From positions 14,694,001 through 14,758,000 of the forward strand of contig JBHGNT010000002.1 of assembly GCA_043228905.1 (NCBI GenBank): a DNA stretch of 64,000 bases, read 5' to 3'. Source of the stretch: Azolla caroliniana (lineage: Eukaryota; Polypodiophyta). Below the pieces are notes generated by a model. That model was not told where the DNA came from, did no database searches, and worked only from the letters and a program-made list of their open reading frames with translations. The first letter of the stretch is position 1; each line of letters starts with the position of its first letter. The position numbers and the translations under genes were made by a program. Shown one piece after another: positions 20,530-29,700 of this stretch.

Positions 20530-21140
20530 GTGAATAGGGTTATTACATTTTACTATGAGGACCCTTTTATGATTATTATCGGATTGTGCAATGCAGATGG
20601 TGTTGTGATCATCAGGTGACCATGGCTTGATCCTAGTGTAAGGGGGCGATAATAGTAGGTATGCACTTGATTCAGCTGATATGGGAATTGTTTAAGATGA
20701 GTTGGTTGTGTGACGCAAAGATATTTTTGTGTGCCAATGTGCGTCGTGACCGTGTATGGCCCAAGCAAGCGGTGCATGAGGGATTCCCAGAGCCAGGGCA
20801 TGCGAACACATGCTTAAATTCCAAATTATGGTTGAGCACTTGAAGGGCCTCGTTGCGAAACTATGATCCCTGATCGGATAAGACTTGTCGAGGGCATCCA
20901 TGTGGGAAGATTACTTTGTGTAGCAATGCTTGTGCCATTGAGCTGGTTGTGGCGCCCGATAATGTGACTACTTCGCACCAACAAGTGAGATACTCTGTCA
21001 TGACCAGAATATACTTATTGCCAGGTAGTGAATAATTGGAAAGGGACCCATTGGATCCTAGCCAAGTAATTCAAAGGTTTCCTTGACCGCGATAGGTTGT
21101 AGGTTGTCGGATGCTTGTTGTGGTGGTTTCATAATTGGTG
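20530..21140 (-). pseudogene. Gypsy Z integrase fragment
   Basis: On the minus strand: DPMGPFPIIHYL, NKYILVMTEYLTCWCEVV, FPHGCPRQVLSDQGS (a catalytic Asp block) and FRNEALQVL, then an internal deletion and the C-terminal GPYTVTTHIGTQKY and QVHTYYYRP. Stops, a deletion of the region before the Glu block, and frameshifts make it dead. Confidence 0.75.
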
Positions 21141-21222
21141 TTGAGAATCAAACTCAATTTCCCAGTGTGTGAACACACTTAGGTATATCCAAGTGTGTGA
21201 CCAACCCACTACAATGTAACAA
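21141..21222 (+). repeat. Copia B-type LTR fragment
   Basis: 82 bp starting TGTTGAGAATCAAACTCAAT, like the copia B LTR at 13551. It ends where the copia C LTR begins. Confidence 0.55.
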
Positions 21223-21613
21223 TGTAAAAACGAAGGTGCGGAAGCTTTAGACAACCCGTTTAGTCACATAGCAACAAAGAGAGAGAGATCGACACACAGA
21301 AGGTACGTAGAAGAGATAGAGAAAGAGCACAACAACATAAATCTATTATCAAAAACTCTGTAAAATTCTCTATACCTACAACGTGCTCAACAACACCATT
21401 TATCCAAGTCCTAAGAGGACTGACAGAGGTACAATGTACTTCAATGCTCACACGAGCGTTTGGCACTAACTACGAGACATCAATTACCTAGTAGTCTAGG
21501 CTGCTACTAGACTTCTGGTTACTGCTTGATCCGGCTCCCCAGCTCACCGGCTCACCGATCCAGCTCAGGCTTATTCAGCCGATCCCGATCTGGGTTGAGC
21601 TTGCCGCTCAACA
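21223..21613 (-). repeat. 3' LTR of copia C
   Basis: 391 bp, TGTTGAGCGGCAAGC to TTTTTACA on the minus strand, preceded by the polypurine tract TTGAGGGGGAG (plus 21614-21624). Confidence 0.9.
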
Positions 21614-21931
21614 CTCCCCCTCAAGCTCAACTTGAGATCGGATCGTAGTGCCAGTCTCCATGGCAGCCGGTCCTTCCACCTGGCGCCTTCTGGCGTCACT
21701 CCGCCTCGCTCGTGGTCCTCGTCTGGTCTGGTCCCGTTTGCCGCGACCCTTGTGGTTCTACGCACCTTGACCTCCTCGGTTGGCTTGTCTGCTCAACAGG
21801 TCCAATTCAGCTCCCTCGCTGTTGTGACTTCGGCTCTTGTCGATTCGTTGATTCCTTCGTGTTGGTGTCAACTTTCACTGCCTTCTCGTGCTCTTGGCAT
21901 TAAATTGATCCGGTTCTTCTGAATCCGTCTG

Positions 21932-23407
21932 TTAAACCGAATCGGTTGTTTCCGATTCGTTCCAGCTCTTGTCCGAATCGGTCGCTCCCAATTTGTCTTC
22001 CGGTTCCAGGCCCTTCACCACATCGGACCATGTCCGGGTCTTGGCCTTCTTCTTTCGGTCAGCTCTGTCCTTCTTGACTCTACTGCCGTTGCCGCTTGTT
22101 CCAACTGGTTCAGATGTATCAACTTCCTGTGTCAACTGTGCTCCTTTCTTCTTCTTGTCTCTCCCTTTGTCGGTTCTTCCCTCATCGGCCGAATTGACAG
22201 TTTCTTTGCCTTTGCCCATTCCGGTGTCTTTGCCCGTTCTCCCCCTCAAGTATGGCACGTCGAGATGTTGAACACCAAGCATTTTGGTGAAGTGCCGCAA
22301 CTGGTCCGATCCGAGCGGTTTAGTGATGATGTTGGCAACTTGTCGATCTGTATGAACATACCAAACTTCGACTTCACCGCTCAGGACATGCTCACGCACA
22401 AAGTGATAGTGCACTTCTATGTGCTTTGTGCGAGCATGGAATATGGGGTTCTTGGTGAGCTGCATGTTGCTTATGTTGTCGCAGTAGATCAGGATCCAGG
22501 TCGGCACCTCGATTCGCAGGTCGTGCCGCAGTCGCCAAAGCCAAATGGCTTCACAGGTGGCAACGGTAGCGCCCCGGTATTCAGCCTCAGTGCTTGAAAG
22601 GGCTACTGTTGCCTGCTTTCTGCTGCTCCATGCAATAGCCGCGCTACCAAGGGAAAACATATAGCCAGAGGTGGATCGGGGATCCGATGCATCGCCGGCC
22701 CAGTCGACATCCGTGTAGCCGAGTAGCTCTTTGGTTATACTATGCCGGTATAACAATCCCCGTTCCTTCGTGCCACTCACATATCGCAAAATTTGATGCG
22801 CGCATAGAAGGTGCTCCATGGTCAACTTCTGCATATATTGGTTGATCACGCCGACCGGATAACTGATGTCAAGTTGGGTGATTGTCAGATATATAAGGCT
22901 TACGATGATTTGTCGGAACTGTTTCTCATCGCAGGCTGGACCAGAGTTGGGTCGGAGCTTGTAGTTCCGGTCCAGGGGTGTGGAGATCGGTCGGCATTCT
23001 GTCATGCCGAACTTGTACATCATATTGAACACATTGTGTCTTTGTGAGAGCAATATGCCGTTGGGGGTTCCGATCACCTCAATCCCAAGGAAATAGTAAA
23101 GGTCCCCCAGGTCCTTCATCTCAAATACTTCCCATAGTTGGGACTTGACTCTGCTGATTTCATCGAGTCCGGGTCTGGTGATGACTAGATCATCAACATA
23201 CAGCAAGATGCAAACCAAACCGTCTAGACCTTGCCGAATGAACAACAAAGAGTCGGACTTGGAGGCCGCAAACCCCATCTTACGTAACTGGTGCATGCTC
23301 TTCGCATTCAAAGCTTGAGGGGCTCTCTTCAAGCCATAAAGTGACTTCTTCAGCCGGCATACCGCCGGATTGTTCATCTCCGACTGGAAACCGGGGGGTT
23401 GGGTCAT
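21932..23407 (-). CDS. Copia C RT-RNase H with basic C-terminal extension
   Basis: 491-residue uninterrupted frame: RT from MTQPPGFQSEMN and CRLKKSLYGLKRAP to the intact catalytic LLYVDDLVI, then YFLGIEVI, YKFGMTECRPISTPLDRN, and RNase H with [39 protein letters not shown] and [11 protein letters not shown]. After the usual end (QLRHFTKMLGVQHLD) about 115 more residues follow, Lys/Glu-rich, with TWSDVVKGLEPED. Copia D keeps the same extension. The frame is open but the element is split by Y, so no full polyprotein can be made. Confidence 0.9.
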   Translation of the reverse strand: MTQPPGFQSEMNNPAVCRLKKSLYGLKRAPQALNAKSMHQLRKMGFAASKSDSLLFIRQGLDGLVCILLYVDDLVITRPGLDEISRVKSQLWEVFEMKDLGDLYYFLGIEVIGTPNGILLSQRHNVFNMMYKFGMTECRPISTPLDRNYKLRPNSGPACDEKQFRQIIVSLIYLTITQLDISYPVGVINQYMQKLTMEHLLCAHQILRYVSGTKERGLLYRHSITKELLGYTDVDWAGDASDPRSTSGYMFSLGSAAIAWSSRKQATVALSSTEAEYRGATVATCEAIWLWRLRHDLRIEVPTWILIYCDNISNMQLTKNPIFHARTKHIEVHYHFVREHVLSGEVEVWYVHTDRQVANIITKPLGSDQLRHFTKMLGVQHLDVPYLRGRTGKDTGMGKGKETVNSADEGRTDKGRDKKKKGAQLTQEVDTSEPVGTSGNGSRVKKDRADRKKKAKTRTWSDVVKGLEPEDKLGATDSDKSWNESETTDSV

Positions 23408-23528
23408 AAAGACCTCTTCTTGAAGATCACCTTAAAGAAATGCATTCTTCACGTCCATTTGGTGAAGATGTCACCCCCTTGTCGCAACAACCACCAGCAG
23501 CACACGAACCGTCGTCATCTTCGCTACC
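23408..23528 (-). pseudogene. Copia C RT segment at the Y insertion
   Basis: Encodes the QMDVKNAFLQGDL-type RT segment with a stop near 23433. It ends at the target site CTACC, and the same domain resumes at 43589. Confidence 0.8.
23524..23528. repeat. Target-site duplication of Y, left copy
   Basis: CTACC directly before the TGTCATG start of the Y LTR. The same five bases follow the right LTR at 43589-43593. Confidence 0.95.
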
Positions 23529-23686
23529 TGTCATGAACACATGACCATTATGGCGTCACCCGGACTTGAACCTCGAACCTTGTAATCCATACTTGAAAAC
23601 CTCAACCATTAAGATAGCTTATTGTTATATGAAACAATAAAAACTACTTCTTATATTACATTGATTATTGTAAAACCTCTAGATTA

Positions 23687-23740
23687 TTCTAGAATGTCCT
23701 AGAGCATTCTAGGTCTAGAACATTCTAGAACATTCTAGAA
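23687..23740 (+). promoter_or_regulatory. Candidate heat-shock element array in Y 5' LTR
   Basis: At 23718-23740 the blocks read GAA-ca-TTC-ta-GAA-ca-TTC-ta-GAA: five perfect alternating units with exact 2-nt spacing. Another TTC-ta-GAA lies at 23687-23694. This is the heat-shock factor consensus of alternating nGAAn/nTTCn. It sits about 26 bp upstream of a TATA box, the arrangement of a heat-induced promoter, and heat-shock elements are known in the LTR of Arabidopsis ONSEN. Function is inferred. Confidence 0.75.
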
Positions 23741-23765
23741 ATCTCTAAGCTATTCTATAGGAACC

Positions 23766-23773
23766 TATAAATA
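23766..23773 (+). promoter_or_regulatory. TATA box of Y 5' LTR
   Basis: TATAAATA in CCTATAAATAAGGG, identical in the right LTR (43403-43410). It is the likely start region of the element's RNA. Confidence 0.75.
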
Positions 23774-23975
23774 AGGGCATACATGTATTCTCAAATCAAT
23801 TCGAATCAACACCAGTCTTTAGCTCTCATTACATATCTTGTATCCATTCTCTTTCTTTCTCTATCTTATACATCCATTCTTCTCTTAGTATTTCGTTCCT
23901 TTCTTCTCGTGTTCTCTAATATGCTTCTTCCATCACTCTATCATTTATCCTTGGTTCTGACAGTTTGATTCAAAT

Positions 23976-24003
23976 TCTCTCTCTCTCTCTCTCTCTCTCT
24001 CTT
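23976..24003. repeat. (CT)n tract in Y leader
   Basis: About 14 CT units between the LTR and the gag start at 24031. No convincing tRNA primer site was seen next to the LTR. Confidence 0.9.
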
Positions 24004-24030
24004 ATCCTCCTTTGTAACCATCCTGAAACC

Positions 24031-25127
24031 ATGGCTGCCATGAACTCAGAAGAATATCTCACCCTTGTTGCAGAAATGGAGAACCTTAAATCCAAGTTCG
24101 CATCTCTTGAAGTAGAGAATCAACGTCTACTTGGGGATCTACAAAAGGTTACTATAGAGAAGCAACAACAACAAGAGGAGTTCACGCGACAAGTGCAACA
24201 ATTAGCATCGACAATCGTAGTGTTACAACAACAAAGGGTTGAATGTTAGGGACTTATCAAGGAGCCCAAAATTAGCCTCCCAGCTAAATTTGATGGGTCG
24301 AGGGCGCATTTCCGAGGTTTCTTGAATCAAGTACGGTTGTTGATTCAAATGCATCCCGCGCGTTATCTAACAGAGAGTCGGGCTAGTAGGCACCTTATTG
24401 ACTGGCATAACGTTGTCGTGGTTTGCTCCATTGCTAGAGACCAATTCTCCTCTATTGAATAATTTCGAGGAATTTATCAAGGAATTTGAGGCTTGTTTCG
24501 GAGATACTGATGGGGCGAGAACAACTATCACCAAGATTCGTACACTTTGTCAAGGTGATCAACCAGCTTCGACATATGCTGCCAATTTCCGTCTCATCAC
24601 AAGCGATATTCCTTGGGATAAACAAGCCCTAATGGAGCAATTCCGTTCAGGCCTTCGTAGTGATGTCAAAGACTTACTTCTTACCTTCCCCGAGGATCCA
24701 AGGTCACTTACAGAAGCTATTAGTCGAGCATCGATGTGAGCGACAACAACAAATAACAAGATCAAGATCCACACCAACTTATGCATCAGTAACGACGCAA
24801 TCATCCCCAAGGCAAACACGTAGTCCAGTCCCAATGGATAGTCCTGCACCCATGGAGATCGATATGACTCAACGACGAGGACCGTTGTCAGACGAAGAGA
24901 AGCAACATCGTCGAGCAAACCACCTATGCTTATATTGCGGAGGTCCAGGACATATAGCCATTCATTGCTCCCGTAGGCCGAGACGTCAGGTAAATCAAAC
25001 TCACTATGACAATAAAAATGAGTCCAACATTTTAGAAGTAGTTAGTGAATCTAATATTATGAATAATCCACCCTTGTCCAATAAATTTGAAGTCCTAAGC
25101 CAATTAGAAGAGGAGTCAAACGAATAA
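24031..25127 (+). pseudogene. Y gag with CCHC zinc knuckle
   Basis: Starts at the ATG at 24031 (MAAMNSEEYLTL), with a coiled-coil-like N-terminus to residue ~70 (MENLKSKFASLEVENQRLL). A TAG at 24247 is followed in the same frame by ISLPAKFDGSRAHFRGFL, then after a frameshift near 24390 by LLTGITLSWFAPLL, IKIRTLCQGDQPAS-type and FRSGLRSDVKDLLLTFPEDP segments. The last frame carries the knuckle CLYCGGPGHIAIHC (near 24928-24969) and ends NKFEVLSQLEEES. One stop and two frameshifts kill it. Order and motifs are those of chromovirus gag. Confidence 0.85.
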
Positions 25128-25138
25128 GTCCGGCCAAA

Positions 25139-25737
25139 ATAGGAGCCATTTGGTTGGACAACCCTAGATATGTACAACCTAGTGTGGGTTCCATTTCCTC
25201 CAAGCATGTCAGTAGAGTCTTCTCAGCCCTAGTACAAGTTAGGACACCCAGTTGTCAACTTCAAGTCCAAGCCCTCTTAGATACTGGAGCCAATTCTTGT
25301 TTCATGGATAGAGATTTTGCCCAAAAACACCAAATATCCTTGCATACACTTCCTTGTCCAGTTTCCGTAGTAGTGATTGATGGACGCCCCATAGCTTCCG
25401 GGAAGGTATTTGAAGAGTCTGAGCCAATACACATACTCTTGGGTGATTTAGGATGTGTAATTTCCTTTAACATAATCCGTACTCCTGAGCATCCAATTGT
25501 CCTCGGTTTGCCATGGTTCGAGCTACATAACCCTAGAATCGATTGGAGGAAGCGAGAAATTAGGTGCCCTTTAGTGGAAAATATCATTGTCAAGGATCGA
25601 ACTCGGGATTATCCTCCTAAAGTATATAGTTCTACCGATGCACCATATCCTTCTCATCAAATTACAGCCATCACATTGCAACAATTGTGCCAAGTGGGAG
25701 GCAAGGAGGAGCTTTTCTTATTTGCAGTATCAGTGAC
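25139..25737 (+). pseudogene. Y aspartic protease region, cut by gypsy X
   Basis: Open frame with active site LLDTGANSCFMD, followed by VVVIDGRPIASGKVF, PEHPIVLGLPWFELHNP and RIDWRKREIRC, the typical retropepsin and linker of chromoviruses. It ends at residue FAVSVT, where gypsy X enters (GTGAC duplication). The polyprotein resumes at 40120 with [17 protein letters not shown]. No stop occurs in this piece, so the X insertion is what breaks it. Confidence 0.9.
25733..25737. repeat. Target-site duplication of X, left copy
   Basis: GTGAC before the X LTR. The right copy at 40120-40124 is ATGAC, one substitution apart. Removing X plus one copy restores the Y reading frame. Confidence 0.8.
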
Positions 25738-25925
25738 TGTTATTGCTAGGGCCGGACAGCAGCCTAACACAGGGTGTCCACTTAAGACACGTCACCAAAG
25801 GGTGGTATGGCAGAATGACTTACGGCACAACGCTTAATTAGACCTTAATCGATTACTTAGCCATCCGTAATTAACACGCGTAAGATATAACAATAAATAC
25901 AGAACGGTAATTAACACTTGAAGAT
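25738..25925 (-). repeat. 3' LTR of X, outer part
   Basis: Starts TGTTATTGCTAGGGCCGG on the plus strand. It is interrupted after 188 bp by the LINE and continues at 31257. Confidence 0.9.
25909..25925. repeat. LINE target-site duplication, left copy
   Basis: AATTAACACTTGAAGAT, repeated exactly at 31240-31256 after the poly-A. Intact X LTR2 has the matching single site near 39830-39845. Confidence 0.95.
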
Positions 25926-25928
25926 GTA

Positions 25929-26741
25929 GTGTTACCTAATTGGATTCGCCTTCCAAAACTGCAAGGTAATATGTTTCAAAAAATTCAGAAAGTGCTTTAC
26001 TTTGGGTTGCCCAACCAATGTTTTTCTTGTAAAAAAATTGGTCATTTAGCAAAAGATTGTTTGATTGTCCATGGGAAGCCTATTGTAGCTATGCATAAGC
26101 AAAATAATAATGTGGTCACTTCACTGGTGCCTCATGAAACTCAACAAGTAAAGGGTTTTGATATATTGTTAGATAAAGTGGGTAAGGGAAAAGGTGTTGA
26201 TATGAGTTGTTCCAATGTCCCTCAATTTGCACTATCGGAAGGTAGTATGGACACGTTGAGGCAAGATTTAGGAATGTCGATTTCTGCTCCATCTTTGGAG
26301 ATCATTCCAGCCATTCCTCCTCCCTTAGTGTTGCCTGAATGTAGTATGGACGCTTTGCAAAAAGATGTAGTTATGCCGGTTTCCGTTTCCTCTTTGGAAA
26401 TTGTTCCAGTCATTGACTCAATGCTAGAACAAGATCCGACGAAAGTTAAGGCGTTAGTTCAGAAAATGATAACATCGTTTCAACATAATGATGCAAAGGT
26501 AAATGCTCGATCATATTCAGATGTTTTGCAGACAGGGGTGGGGCAATCACCGTATGTTTTTGCATCTGCAAAGGATACTATAGAAGCGCTTGGGAATAAC
26601 AAAAATAGGGTATATAAAGACCATCGTGTGTTAGTCAAGGATTTCCGTGTGGAAAAAAGAATAACAAGAGCAGTAACTTCATCTCAAAAGGAGAGACAAG
26701 TGGTTTTGACTGATAAGAGGTCTTCTCCATCTCAATCTTGA
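25929..26741 (+). pseudogene. LINE ORF1, C-terminal part with zinc knuckle
   Basis: The frame is open from the 5' truncation point. It begins LPNWIRLPKLQGNMFQKI, the end of the plant LINE DUF4283-type domain, then the knuckle CFSCKKIGHLAKDC at about residues 35-48. A long Ser/Pro/Val-rich tail follows, with two similar blocks (GSMDTLRQDLGM and CSMDALQKDVVM). ORF1 proteins bind LINE RNA. The N-terminal domain and true start are missing, so this copy cannot make a full ORF1p. The stop codon (26739-26741) lies one base before the ORF2 ATG. Confidence 0.85.
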
Positions 26742-26742
26742 T

Positions 26743-29700
26743 ATGTATTATTTTAATATTTTATCTTGGAACCTTCAAGGGTTAGGTACGAGTCGTTGTA
26801 ATAGAGTAAGATGTTACTTGAATCAAGAATTATCTTTACCTTCAATAGGTCAACTTGATATGCTATGCTTTCAAGAACACCATCTTAATTCACAAAGGAT
26901 AGCATCGAATAGAAATTTACTACGTGGTAATTGGATTTATGAATGGGTTCCGGCTTTTGGACCATCTGGTACTCAAGGTGGCCTTTGTATCGCACTTAAA
27001 ATGCAATGGCAGTCTAATGTACAAGCTAAAGGAGTATTGTTTGGTGGTAGAGTTCAATATATGCTTATTCATATCTCCGGAAAATTGATTGGTTTTTTGA
27101 ATGTATATGCTCCGAATTCTGTTACTGGAAGAATTCGTTTGTGGAACAAGTTATTGCAAGATCTTCCTGTGGCACAACATTGGTGCATGTGTGGTGATTG
27201 GAACATGATTGAAAGCCCTAGTGATAGATTAGGTGGATCTTCTACTACTATATCGGGTTTAGAATTGCGTGAGTGGGAAAAGTTAATTTTCAAATATGAA
27301 GTTACTGATTTGTGGCATATTCCAACCTTCTCTCGCATGCCCGATTCCTTGTTATACTCACGTTCCAATCGAAGAAGTGTTGCTCTTAATCTGTTGAGAA
27401 TAGATAGGTTTTATGCAGATTCTTTTTTTTGGGATCGTGGAGGATATGTGGGTATTATATCAGGCACTTCGTTCTCAGATCATGCCCCGATTATGCTCAA
27501 ATTCTGTATGAACAGCCATACTTCTATTTCTCGATTGTATGTGCCAAGGTTTATTGTTGATGATATGAGTTTGCAGAATACAGTTTTGTCAATTTGGAGA
27601 ATGGCTGTAGGGGATTCTAATTGTCAAAAATTACAGAATGCTCTTCTCGCAATTTCCAACTTCTTTATACAACAAGTTAAGTTAAAACAAAGTAGCTACA
27701 CTAGAAAATTGCTGAATGCTAAGAGAGGTTTGGCTTCTCTTCAAATTTTGCAAGAAAAACAGCCTCATTCTCAATATATTCATTGTGAATTACAGAATGT
27801 TATGATGCTTATTTCTTTTCTGCAACAAAAACGTGCTCAATTTTTTCTTCATGCATCTGCAGCAAGATGGTGTACAAAAGGAGACACCATGTCAAAATTC
27901 TTTTTCCAACATGTTACGCCTAAAAGAAATAAAATTCAGATTGTACAATTGAAAAGATCTGATGGTACAGTTACTATGGATAAAGATGAAATGAGTAACA
28001 TTGTTGCCACTTATTATGAGTCGTTGTTATCAGTAGATACTCCAAGTGTTGAAACTCAACAAATGCGCCAAAAAGTATGGGCTGTTACTGTGGTTAAGGT
28101 AACATCTCGGATATCTCTTCAGCTTCTTTGTCCATTTTCATCCTTTGAAATATTACAAGCTATTAAAGGTGTTGGGCCAGATGTGTCCCCGGGAGTAGAT
28201 GGAATGGGAAGAGATTTTTTCATTACATATTGGGACTTGATTGCCGAAGATCTATTGGCAACATTTCAAGAAATGTTCAATACAGGTATTATGCCACAAA
28301 AGTGGAAAGAGGGATTAATATGCCTCATTCCGAAAGGTGAGGTTGTTACGGATGAGGTGAAGGGTTGGCGGCCCATTACTTTATTGAATACAATTTACAA
28401 AATCTATGCTAAGTTATTGGCTTTGAGATTACAACCTTTTCTTTCAGAGATTGTGCATGACTCACAGACGGGATTTATGCAAGAACGTAGTATTTTTGAC
28501 AATATTTTTTTGTTTTGGGAATTAACAGGGATGGCAATGAAAACTAAAGAAGATCTAGCGGTACTTTTATTAGATTTTGAGAAGGCATATGATAGAGTTG
28601 ATTGGGACTTCATGGAAGGTTCATTATTGAGATTAGGTTTTCCTGCGCAGTGGATTAGGGCTGTAGCTTCCTTGTATCGTGAGGCCTTTAGTTCAGTGTT
28701 GGTCGCCGGTGGGCAAACTAGAAAATTTTCTATCTCGCGTTCGGTTCGTCAAGGTTGTCCATTGGCCCCATTCCTGCTTTTGCTAGTTATGGAAACATTC
28801 TCAATGTATTTAAACTCCTCTCAAGTTGCTTTGAAGGGTTTGCCTTTGCCTGCCACGCAACAACAAATGTTGGATGCAGAATTTGCAGATGATACTGCAA
28901 TTTATGTTCAAGGTAATGATGAAAATTTAAGTAAATTGCAAGAAGTAGTGGAGGAATTTTGTTTGGCCTCTGGAGCAAAGATAAATTGGCATAAATCTCT
29001 TGGCTTTTGGGTGTCACAAAATTCCTTGCCTAATTGGATGCCTTCGCAGGAATTCAAGTGGGTTCCTAATGGAACCACTACTCGTTACTTAGGCTGTCAA
29101 GTGGGACTTCATGTTACTGCAGATATGTTAGTTGCTCCTCTACTTGTAAAATTAAGAAGAAAATTGTTGCTTTGGGATTCGGTTAACCTGTCACTTGCAG
29201 GTCGTATACTTGTAGCTAACCAAGTGTTGTTATCGACTATTTGGTATGTTGCTTCAATTACATTGTTTGCTAGATCATGTATTTTACAGGTGCAACGCCT
29301 CATTCGTAACTACATTTGGGGAGGGAAAATAGGTCAAGGTAAAAGGCCTAAAGTAGCTTGGGCAGTATTGATTGCTCCACGACAAAATGGTGGGATGGGG
29401 CTGGTAGATCCAGATGCACAGTGTAAGGCTTTGCTTTCTAAATTTGTGTGCAGAGCTATGCTGCCAATGCAAGGTGTTTGGAGTCGTTTGATGATGCATA
29501 GGTTGTCTACTATGTGCCCATCAATAGGAGGAAAGTGGCAACCATCTTTAAGATGGGGTTTTATTCAGAATTTTCATTTGTTTAAAACAACCTTATTAGA
29601 AGATAGGTTTTTTAATGGAATTCTCACAAGTTGGTCAGCTGTCAAAAAGTTTCTAATTCGGAAGGTACCTTCGCCAACGGATGACTTGTTGAGACAACCC

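Larger units (their letters stand above)
20095..21140 (-). mobile_element. Gypsy Z remnant: 3' LTR and integrase fragment
   Basis: Minus-strand Ty3/gypsy fragment inserted at the broken end of gypsy W. Its 3' LTR is 20095-20508 and its integrase 20530-21140. It is truncated on the right by copia LTR sequence. Confidence 0.7.
23529..23962 (+). repeat. 5' LTR of Y
   Basis: 434 bp, TGTCATGAACACATGACC to TTGGTTCTGACA. It holds a TTC/GAA block array (23687-23740), a TATA box (23766-23773) and a pyrimidine-rich leader. Confidence 0.95.
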
